Source: JAFRXK01 sp045603305 (GTDB lineage Bacteria; Bacillota; Clostridia; Lachnospirales; Lachnospiraceae). Taken from it: a stretch of 37,746 bases of DNA. The stretch covers positions 1-37,746 of the forward strand of contig JAZULV010000080.1 of assembly GCA_045603305.1 (NCBI GenBank), given 5' to 3'. The position numbers and the translations under genes are program-made. The notes beneath the pieces are model-generated. The model saw only the letters and a list, made by a program, of their open reading frames with translations, did no database searches and was not told the origin of the DNA. Each line of letters starts with the position of its first letter. The first letter of the stretch is position 1. Below are positions 31,801-37,746 of the stretch, in pieces.

Positions 31801-34800
31801 GTCTGATATAATACATACTTCCAGTATTTCACTACGCTGCTGTCAACAACTCTTATATCTGAAACTTTCATTGATATACCGGTATATCCGGTGACATCTA
31901 ATGTAAGGTTTACAAACTTCACACCACTCCAGTTAAATGAAGAATTATCAGCTATAGCATCTGCCATAGGCATGTATAATGTAATCTCTTCTCCTGACTT
32001 CACATAGAAGTAGCCATCATTTAATGTATAGCATAATGCATCATCCGAGCCGTCTCCCGGACTCCATGCCTGTCTTAAAGAAATAGTTCCGTTCTTAAAT
32101 ATATCAGAATCCGCAGCAGTATTACTTCCCTTATCAAGTGTAAGCACTACTATCATATATAAATCTTCCGGACTATATCCGTTTAAACCAGCGTGATTCT
32201 GAGTGTTGCCATTTGACAGCTTAAGTGGTGTAAGAGCCTTCCAGCCTGTTGTTACCACACCATTAGCATCAGTATATGTACCAGGAGCATATGTATTAAA
32301 CTCAACAGCAATATCTGATGACCTGTCAATTGTAAGACCATTATGCTCAACCACTACATCGGTTGCTCCCGGCTCTATTGTTACATTAAAGTTACCATAA
32401 TTATTGTTATTCGCGGCAACAGTACCCTTACCACCCTGCTCGTAAGTCATTGCAAGGTTAGAGCCGCTGGCGTTTCCAACGAAGGTTGAACCGTACATAT
32501 TAACTGTTCCGCCATCATGGCATACACCAAGGTAGCAGCACCAGGACAAATACTGTACAAGATTAATTGTTCCCCCGGATGCATTTACAAGTCTTGATGC
32601 CGGACTCCATACGTCTGCATTGTACATGCTGATAGTTCCGGTAAAACCTTCTTTAGTTATAATATTGTAGCTTATATCATGCTGGTTATATACACCCATG
32701 CTGCTTAACAGTGTGAGTGTTGTATCCGCACCGGCTTCACCGATGATACCATTTCCTGTAGCATCAAAGGCAGTACCCCATGCGAGCATATCCTGAGTAC
32801 ACTTACCTGTATATGGGTCTGCTATAAGCTGCATACCTGTGCTAATAAGGATAGTAAAGTTAGAGAAGAATTCAACGTTTGAGAAATCTCCTAATACCAT
32901 CCATGTACAGTGCTGTGTTGTATAATCAGTCAAGGTTGCAGTACCCTTATACGCATGAAGGTAACTGGTCGGCCAGCTTGTGTAGTTACTGTGGAAATCC
33001 TGCACATAACCGCCATTAGTTCCATGACCAAGTAATAAACCATAGCCCATGTAACAGCCTGTTACATCATTAAGTACAAAACCGTCACATGCATTTGTCA
33101 TGGCATCAATCATTGTATAAGTACCATTGATTGTACATGTTCTTACCCAGCTGCCCTTATTCATCTCAACTGTAGCCGGATACTCATGTACTACCTCATC
33201 TAATGCAGGGTTGTCAGTGATGCCCTGCTCAGGATAAACCATGGTAAAGCCTCTTACTCCGGCATTTTTTTCAAGAGTAATAAATGCTTCTCCGTTCGGA
33301 TTATCCTTATTGTCATAAATATAAAGAACTGTACCCTTTGTGGTACTGTTACCATAATGAGCTCCGTCAAAGGCACCTCTAAGCTCAACGCCCTCATAAA
33401 CCTTAAGAGAGCCCTTAAGTGTATAATATCCTGCCGGAACATATACGGTACCGCCACCGGCTGCCTTCGCTGCATCAAGGGCTGCCTGGAAGCCTGCAGT
33501 ACTGTCAACTACTCCGGCTACTGCACCATAAGCTTCAACATTAAATAAATTATTTGTTGCAGGATTGTATGTTGGTGCAAAACCATAGTCATAGTCAGGA
33601 GTATTTGGCACCAGCTGCTCCTTTGTCATATCCATCGCTGTAGTTGCAGCATCATATACTACTGCATTATCTGAAGCAAAGGTATTACCTGAAAGCACCG
33701 CCTGAACTACATTACTCTCAAGTTCAATCGCCGTACCACTCTGGTTAAACACACCATTTGAGCAGACAAGGTTACCCTCTGCCATATAAATGGCTGCATC
33801 TGACCAGCTTTCAAATTTACAATCATTAAAGTTTATAGCTGAATATCTGCCTGCATCATTAATGCCCTGGTAAGCGTATCCGCTGCCGCTGAAGTCTGAC
33901 TTTGTAACAATTATAGACGCATTGTTATAATAAGCTGCGTTTACTGTACCATTTTCATTACCGATATAGTCAGTGTTTGCAGGCTTCGGAGCATAGCAGA
34001 TACCTGCCACATCCGCATCAATATCACAGTAAGACACTTCCAGTCCCGGATAACTTGTGGAGTGAATGTATATACCATACTGTACATTCTCAGTTCTAAG
34101 CTTACCTATAGCATCATTACCCGGATGAACCTTCGCTCCGTATTGATCCATCACTGCGGTAAGATAGCAGGCATACTTTGCATGATTAACATAAATATCA
34201 TACCAGTAACCCCAGTCCTGCTCTCCGCCAAGAATACCGATAGTATTGTTTTCACAATATGTATTAAGTGCATCCAGACTGCTGCCTGATGGTGCGCCGC
34301 TAAGACCGCTGTTTGCCCAGTAAGCAGTATCGAAACTTACCTTCTCAGTTCTAGGAACATCATATGCATAGGCACCCCAGATACCTGTATTAAGAATTGT
34401 TCCATACATGCCTCTTATAAGCATGGAAGAACATGTATTATTATAAAAACCATTATATGAATTATATAATGTAACATTGTACACACTTGTATGTCCGCTT
34501 CCCTTAATTGTATATGGGTAAGCAACCGGACTTGTGGCACTCTGCTCAGGATACCATACGCTTATATCTCTTAAGCATGAGCCTGATGATATAGTAAGGA
34601 ATGGTGTAGCATTTACATTCCCGGCACCGGAATAAGCCTTAAGGATAGTACCTTTACCAAGACCGCCTTCGTCAGGATTCTGCCACTCACCTCTTAAGGT
34701 TACACCTCCCGGAACATTAAGAGTACCATTAACCCTGTACTGGCCTGCAGGAAGGAAAACCACACCGCCTGCTCCGCTTACAGAATCAATCGCTGCCTGT

Positions 34801-35561
34801 ATTGCTGCCGTAGAGTCTGCGTTACCGGTCTTATCAGCACCCATGTCCGCCACTGCATCCACTGAATAAACAATCTTATCTTCACTAGCAACTGTAGGTG
34901 TGGCAATTCTTACATTCTCAAAGGCTGACGCGTCACGCTTGTCAGTAGGACATGTAATACATACATCTGATAAGGTCATAGATACATCAGTGTCTGTACC
35001 ATAGTATTTATTAGCTTCAAGACTTACTACAATAAGTCTGTTAAGGCAGGTCCAGTCCATTGTACCGGTCTTGCTGGTATAAGGATAAGCTGTGCCTGCA
35101 TAGGAAGCCGCATTGCTGTACAAAGGAATATCCAGCTGATTTACACCTTCTTTAAGAGTTATGTTATACCATCCGGCATTATTCTCTCCATTATTATCAA
35201 GAGATCTCAGCTTAAGATATAAGCCTCCCAGTGTAAAATCATTTACATGCTGTCCGTTTTTAACTGCATTAAGTGTAATGGTAAGATGAAGATATGCACC
35301 CTCGTCAATACCGTTGGCAGTCATGTCAATCGCCTTGCCACCGTCAATAGTTGTCCAGTCGCAATACAAGCCAAGACTTGAATGATTTGACACAACTCTG
35401 TCATCATAGTTGTAAAAGGTTCCGATAATAGTATCGCTGTCAGCCACCGCATAATCTGCCGAAGCAGTTTTTTCCGGTGCCGGAACAATGGTCAATGTCT
35501 GAAAAACCATTGTAAAAGACAACAAAAATACTAAAATTCTCTTTGTCGTTCCCCATTTCAT
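28824..35561 (-). CDS. Giant secreted double beta-helix protein with CE2-type esterase and two F5/8C domains
   Basis: This 2245-aa exported protein has a signal peptide (about 1-36) and a beta-sandwich-like segment (40-215). Two pectate_lyase_3-like helices follow (about 230-640 and 665-1080), each with one YPEQ motif (near 337 and 777). A second sandwich-like segment (1085-1250) leads to an F5/8C domain (about 1310-1432). A CE2-type acetylesterase (about 1444-1790) has a jelly-roll then an SGNH fold: GDSITSG near 1575, NLGTND near 1666, GSHPT near 1751. A FIVAR-like helical stretch, a second F5/8C (about 1852-1975), an InlB-like repeat and the same GLRFITQIGTELI C-terminal domain as its sister complete it. 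It probably binds, deacetylates and cleaves an acetylated polysaccharide. No cell-wall anchor motif is visible. Confidence 0.86.
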   Translation of the reverse strand: MKWGTTKRILVFLLSFTMVFQTLTIVPAPEKTASADYAVADSDTIIGTFYNYDDRVVSNHSSLGLYCDWTTIDGGKAIDMTANGIDEGAYLHLTITLNAVKNGQHVNDFTLGGLYLKLRSLDNNGENNAGWYNITLKEGVNQLDIPLYSNAASYAGTAYPYTSKTGTMDWTCLNRLIVVSLEANKYYGTDTDVSMTLSDVCITCPTDKRDASAFENVRIATPTVASEDKIVYSVDAVADMGADKTGNADSTAAIQAAIDSVSGAGGVVFLPAGQYRVNGTLNVPGGVTLRGEWQNPDEGGLGKGTILKAYSGAGNVNATPFLTISSGSCLRDISVWYPEQSATSPVAYPYTIKGSGHTSVYNVTLYNSYNGFYNNTCSSMLIRGMYGTILNTGIWGAYAYDVPRTEKVSFDTAYWANSGLSGAPSGSSLDALNTYCENNTIGILGGEQDWGYWYDIYVNHAKYACYLTAVMDQYGAKVHPGNDAIGKLRTENVQYGIYIHSTSYPGLEVSYCDIDADVAGICYAPKPANTDYIGNENGTVNAAYYNNASIIVTKSDFSGSGYAYQGINDAGRYSAINFNDCKFESWSDAAIYMAEGNLVCSNGVFNQSGTAIELESNVVQAVLSGNTFASDNAVVYDAATTAMDMTKEQLVPNTPDYDYGFAPTYNPATNNLFNVEAYGAVAGVVDSTAGFQAALDAAKAAGGGTVYVPAGYYTLKGSLKVYEGVELRGAFDGAHYGNSTTKGTVLYIYDNKDNPNGEAFITLEKNAGVRGFTMVYPEQGITDNPALDEVVHEYPATVEMNKGSWVRTCTINGTYTMIDAMTNACDGFVLNDVTGCYMGYGLLLGHGTNGGYVQDFHSNYTSWPTSYLHAYKGTATLTDYTTQHCTWMVLGDFSNVEFFSNFTILISTGMQLIADPYTGKCTQDMLAWGTAFDATGNGIIGEAGADTTLTLLSSMGVYNQHDISYNIITKEGFTGTISMYNADVWSPASRLVNASGGTINLVQYLSWCCYLGVCHDGGTVNMYGSTFVGNASGSNLAMTYEQGGKGTVAANNNNYGNFNVTIEPGATDVVVEHNGLTIDRSSDIAVEFNTYAPGTYTDANGVVTTGWKALTPLKLSNGNTQNHAGLNGYSPEDLYMIVVLTLDKGSNTAADSDIFKNGTISLRQAWSPGDGSDDALCYTLNDGYFYVKSGEEITLYMPMADAIADNSSFNWSGVKFVNLTLDVTGYTGISMKVSDIRVVDSSVVKYWKYVLYQTIEEGPDVDKLDKNVYANYISQVDEAMKLYWDESASMEELQAMITAVEAAQEGVSVYLDRTGWTASASHNNAQANLALDNNMETRWATLAVQEPGQWFIVDLGKATAFDTVAMLLGTSTNDMPAGYEIYVSLDGENWGTPVRTGNEAIEEYYVGNQYARYIKIEQTGNKYLYWSIHEFNLMNTGSEEPDESEDTVLLHGRTYYENDELKLTWTNSGVTFNINGTGTTAVISTTNTAELLKGYINVYVDDDLVPAKTICVTESGATYVLAEGLTKGPHTITLRKRNEAAYGGNATLGISQITVTGGSLTNPPKASDRTIEIIGDSITSGFGNMVEDGAGNYSSSNTEGTMTYAALTGKAFEAATSIISRSGIRFVRTTTGESMIDYYLQTSGLVGNTTPWDFDGGSDVVVINLGTNDNGAKDSNGNTVTDAYIQSEAVELLKMVRSVNPNAIIIWAYGVMGNGRASAIQAAVESMNDNNMYFLPLDVLDKTTEGSGIGSHPTITAGVNRSFDLVEFISEKTGWDYDYDAQLATQVWVYEQYSDEMLSVYTTESVNNFKNAINHAKNLSVNSSAAVTKAEVETLQAARNALETKLQAAPELDRTGWTATASAYSNNAYLALDNDLGSRWATIGSQVPGQWFMVDLGKVQTFDIVELLLGTSTNDEPAGYEIYVSSDGVNWGNPVLSGTDKTEQYYVGTQNARYVKVVQTGSKGNYWSIHEFNLKNSDAKEYINITYYNGNTLVKADSFEKGAAITLADAPKADGKIFAGWYSEAVTLNSVAAVSGAASKAADVSKINGDTVLYAGWIEIGSGDKAFELLGTQVRIAEPSGLRFITQIGTELIAEIEALNSANASLQPESAADKGIGFGTVATITANIGSGELIKDINAVKVKDGMVVSPAVNNYNLTDDYIQYTCVVKGIGASNYTTDIAARPYITYKDANGVERTYYYTEAGSSAGGGYSVSLYKAAKAVYALGSTSDTMKAWLAENIINVVE

Positions 35562-35624
35562 AAAGTTACACCCTCATTTCTTCATTATAGTGTTTTCATT
35601 ATATCATTTGGTATAAATTACTGG

Positions 35625-35649
35625 GGAACTTTTTTTCTTGCTACATCGT
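35625..35649 (+). promoter_or_regulatory. ECF-type promoter-like sequence upstream of the sigma factor gene
   Basis: GGAAC (35625-35629) and CGT (35647-35649) are spaced 17 bp apart, the general form of ECF sigma promoters (GGAAC/TGAAC with CGT). It would give a leader of roughly 260 nt before the sigma gene. Autoregulation is common for such operons. The remainder of 35562-35888 is AT-rich and shows no gene. Confidence 0.35.
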
Positions 35650-35915
35650 TTAAGTTTTTCTTTTTGTACAAAATATTCAATTTTTACACCAGTGTTTTAT
35701 CACTTTTTCATATGCAAAATTTCGTTTTTATGTAAATTATAAGTATATATTATACATTATCCATGTCAAAACAGGGCTTCTCCTTGACGTTACTATAAAT
35801 CACATTTATAATTACATGAACGAGGCTTTTTTCATTATAAAAAATATTTTTAATTTTTTAATTTTTTATGTGACTTATTCGTTCGCTCATGCGTGTATAT
35901 AGTAGGAGGGCAAAA

Positions 35916-36425
35916 GTGGTCTTATCAAAAAAAAGCAGAGAAGCTCTGACGAAGACCTATGACAGACATGCCGACACTCTTTATCGTCTGGCACTGTCAT
36001 ATCTTCAAAATTCGGATGATGCTTACGATGCTGTACATGATGTATTTATCAAATACATTAATACAGCTCCTGATTTTTCTGATGTGGAACATGAACAGGC
36101 CTGGCTTATCAGAACAACTATTAATCGCTGTATTGATATGTTAAGACGCAGAAAGATTAGGAATTACATCTTACTCGATGATATTTCCGAAACCGTCAGC
36201 GTAGAACTTAATACTGATAATAGTGATGCTTCCGATGTTATGACCTGCATTTCCAAACTTTCAGAAAAGTACAGAACAGTTATTATCCTTCATTATTTAG
36301 AGAGCTTTTCTATTGAAGAAATCTCATCAATCCTCGGTGTTTCCGTATCCGCAGTCAAGATGCGTCTTGTACGCGGCAGAGATGCACTTAAAAATCTGAT
36401 GGACAAGGAGGATATTAATGTTTAA
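35916..36425 (+). CDS. ECF RNA polymerase sigma factor
   Basis: This 169-aa sigma-70 family protein has region 2 (LTKTYDRHADTLYRLALSYL, then DAYDAVHDVFIKYI and EHEQAWLIRTTINRCIDMLR). It has region 4 (ISKLSEKYRTVIILHYLESF, then SIEEISSILGVSVSAVKMRL), and lacks regions 1 and 3. The GTG at 35916 is chosen because AGGAGG lies 7 nt upstream; the ATG at 35889 has no ribosome site and would place this one inside the gene. The stop overlaps the next gene by 8 nt. Transcription is divergent from the 2245-aa surface protein. Confidence 0.92.
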   Translation: MVLSKKSREALTKTYDRHADTLYRLALSYLQNSDDAYDAVHDVFIKYINTAPDFSDVEHEQAWLIRTTINRCIDMLRRRKIRNYILLDDISETVSVELNTDNSDASDVMTCISKLSEKYRTVIILHYLESFSIEEISSILGVSVSAVKMRLVRGRDALKNLMDKEDINV

Positions 36426-36999
36426 CCAAAAACAGATTGAGGCTTACCAAAGCATTAAAGCGCCTGATAGTCTGAAAGACAGTATCATGGCAGACTATGA
36501 TTTGGACTACACTCCAAAACACATATTATCTTTTGGCAATATGCGGACTCTCGCTTCAATTGCCGCATGTGTGATGCTTATAATCACATTTTCTGTTTTC
36601 ACTACAAAGGACTTTGGTTCTTTCAAGGCCTCCGTTGATGGTGTACAGCTTTCCTCTGAGAGCATACTCTTTGGCGACAGTCAGTCAGCACCTATGATCG
36701 TGGATGCAAGAGCTCTTTCCACAATTAGTGTGCCGATTGAGATGGATATCCACAGAGATACCACGATAACTGTTAACAACGGTGCTATTAAGGTCATAAA
36801 TGATAAGACCGGAGAAGTTCTTTCTAATGAAACAACAATTACTACTGACTCTGATGTTCATGTATGCTGGGAAGTTATCATAGATGATGCTTTATCCTAC
36901 GAGATGACAGTCAGTGACACAAAGGAAACTCATGTGATTACTCTTGCCTTCGACAATTTAGCAGGCGTATGGTCGCTCTGCAGCAACCAGGTAGATTAA
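36418..36999 (+). CDS. Probable membrane-anchored anti-sigma factor
   Basis: This 193-aa bitopic protein starts with a short cytoplasmic domain (about 1-42; MFNQKQIEAYQSIKAPDSLK resembles the start of RsgI/DUF4179-group anti-sigma proteins). A membrane span (about 44-62) and an extracytoplasmic sheet domain (65-193) follow. AAGGAGG precedes the ATG and the 8-nt overlap with the sigma gene implies coupled translation. The overlap and topology make an anti-sigma role likely. No zinc HxxxCxxC motif is present. Confidence 0.75.
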   Translation: MFNQKQIEAYQSIKAPDSLKDSIMADYDLDYTPKHILSFGNMRTLASIAACVMLIITFSVFTTKDFGSFKASVDGVQLSSESILFGDSQSAPMIVDARALSTISVPIEMDIHRDTTITVNNGAIKVINDKTGEVLSNETTITTDSDVHVCWEVIIDDALSYEMTVSDTKETHVITLAFDNLAGVWSLCSNQVD

Positions 37000-37033
37000 T
37001 TAAAAATTTATTTAACAAAAAGGAGAATTTATT

Positions 37034-37549
37034 ATGAAGAAGTTACTTGCATTATTACTCGCTATCGCAACATTATCTTTAGTAGCATGTGGTGGACAGA
37101 AGGACGCTAATGACGGCGGACAGACAAGCTCTGTTACTGTTGAAGAAGGAACAATCGGACACGCTCTTCACGCTGATTTCTGGGAGAGAATCACAGCTAA
37201 CCCTGAAGCAACTGCACAGGAACTCGCTGATGGTCTTCTTACAAACGAAGTTATTGCTTTCATGGGTGGTGCTATGCCTGTAGAAGAGGGCTTCCTCTCA
37301 GGTTTCAGCAGTGACATCACAGGCTTTAAGGAAGGCGTTATGTTTGCTCCAATGATCAGCACAATTCCTTTCGTAGGTTATATCTTCACTCTTGAAGATG
37401 GCGCTGATGTTGATGCTTTCATCTCTACACTTGAGACAAACGCTGACCCAAGATGGAATATCTGTACAGAGGCTGAGCAGACTGTAATTGACAAGTCAGG
37501 CAACACAGTATTCTTCTTAATGTGCCCAAAGCAGATTGAAGCAGAATAA
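37034..37549 (+). CDS. Small lipoprotein of the sigma operon
   Basis: This 171-aa predicted lipoprotein has a signal peptide and lipobox LVAC (Cys19), a polar linker, and a mature domain (about 40-165) with GTIGHALHADFWERI, MGGAMPVEEGFLSGF and a FVGYIFTLEDGADVDAFISTL segment. It follows the anti-sigma gene by 34 nt with its own AAGGAG and ends at a strong terminator. I recognise no named family. A link to envelope sensing is suggested only by its position. Confidence 0.8.
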   Translation: MKKLLALLLAIATLSLVACGGQKDANDGGQTSSVTVEEGTIGHALHADFWERITANPEATAQELADGLLTNEVIAFMGGAMPVEEGFLSGFSSDITGFKEGVMFAPMISTIPFVGYIFTLEDGADVDAFISTLETNADPRWNICTEAEQTVIDKSGNTVFFLMCPKQIEAE

Positions 37550-37567
37550 TTAGTTATTAAATAATGC

Positions 37568-37600
37568 AAACGGGTGTGGTTAATACCTGCACCCGTTTTT
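37568..37600 (+). terminator. Terminator of the sigma/anti-sigma/lipoprotein operon
   Basis: AAACGGGTG (37568-37576) pairs with CACCCGTTT (37590-37598), with a further GGT/ACC inside, followed by T's. It is 18 nt beyond the lipoprotein stop. Confidence 0.85.
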
Positions 37601-37632
37601 ATTTATACTTAGTATGTCAAAAAGTATTGTTT

Positions 37633-37660
37633 TGCAACCTTTTTGAGATATTAAGGTTAC
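37633..37660 (+). promoter_or_regulatory. Inverted repeat upstream of the MBOAT gene
   Basis: AACCTT and AAGGTT face each other across about 11 nt, 30-55 nt before the TTG start of the truncated acyltransferase gene. Possible operator or leader hairpin. Confidence 0.3.
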
Positions 37661-37688
37661 AATAAAAATAACGAAGGAGGCGACAGAC

Positions 37689-37746
37689 TTGCTGTTTACC
37701 AGTATTTCTTTTTTGTATTATTTTCTTCCTTGTGTACTGATTTTAT
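37689..37746 (+). CDS. MBOAT family O-acyltransferase, N-terminus only (runs off the window)
   Basis: A TTG start with AAGGAGG 8 nt upstream opens a frame reading LFTSISFLYYFLPCVLIL up to the window edge. The (M)LFSS..FLYYFLP.VL.LYF start is typical of AlgI/DltB-like membrane O-acyltransferases that acetylate extracellular polysaccharides. Only 19 codons are visible, so the call rests on this motif and the good ribosome site. Confidence 0.7.
   Translation, partial: MLFTSISFLYYFLPCVLIL

Noticed and set aside
1..37746. tRNA or rRNA genes
   Set aside because: I looked for T-loop and acceptor patterns in the intergenic gaps on both strands and saw none, including the divIC-spoIIE gap where some firmicutes carry tRNAs.

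Overview
The window reads as chromosome of a spore-forming, low-GC member of the Clostridia, most likely Lachnospiraceae. The evidence is the conserved sporulation/division cluster (spoVT, hup, rqcP, yabP, yabQ, divIC, spoIIE, tilS, hpt, ftsH), strong GGAGG-type ribosome binding sites, and very large secreted plant-polysaccharide proteins. The combination would fit a pectin user such as Lachnospira, but species cannot be fixed from sequence reading alone.

Layout. 1-2243: a GH13 alpha-glucan hydrolase on the minus strand with its terminator. 2244-3476: a 1.2 kb gene-free region packed with structure: a ~77-bp tandem repeat array, an 18-bp-arm inverted repeat, two diverged copies of a ~147-bp module, the last ~22 codons of an EF-Tu gene stranded between those copies, and palindromes. 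3477-11983: the minus-strand housekeeping/sporulation cluster. 12186-15761: a DUF3298-type lipoprotein and a membrane-anchored GH5 glycosidase. 15827-19123: a five-gene GntR/ABC transporter operon with a recognisable palindromic operator. 19375-20733: a MATE exporter. 20911-35561: two giant secreted double beta-helix proteins (1445 and 2245 aa) that share their C-terminal half-module. Between them lies an 808-aa fusion protein (DUF898-like membrane repeats, Sel1-like repeats, SipW-type signal peptidase, lipocalin-like tail) bracketed by decayed pieces of a mobile element (TnpV and serine recombinase). 35916-37549, plus strand: an ECF sigma factor, a membrane-anchored probable anti-sigma factor and a small lipoprotein. 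37689-end: the start of an MBOAT O-acyltransferase.

How it may fit together. The giant proteins combine paired pectate_lyase_3 helices, discoidin-like carbohydrate-binding modules and (in one) a CE2-type esterase, so they probably remodel or degrade an acetylated polysaccharide outside the cell. GH5, GH13 and the MATE and ABC exporters are neighbours, not demonstrably co-regulated. The ECF sigma operon is divergent from the larger surface protein and could sense envelope state.

The best candidates for something undescribed are (i) the DUF898-Sel1-SipW fusion in a degraded mobile-element scar between two exported giants, (ii) the twin double-helix proteins with a YPEQ motif found once per helix and a common C-terminal domain without any known anchor, (iii) the hairpin that buries the spoVT ribosome binding site, and (iv) the repeat-rich region beside ftsH with a stranded tuf 3' end. 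All domain names come from reading motifs by eye; no searches were run.
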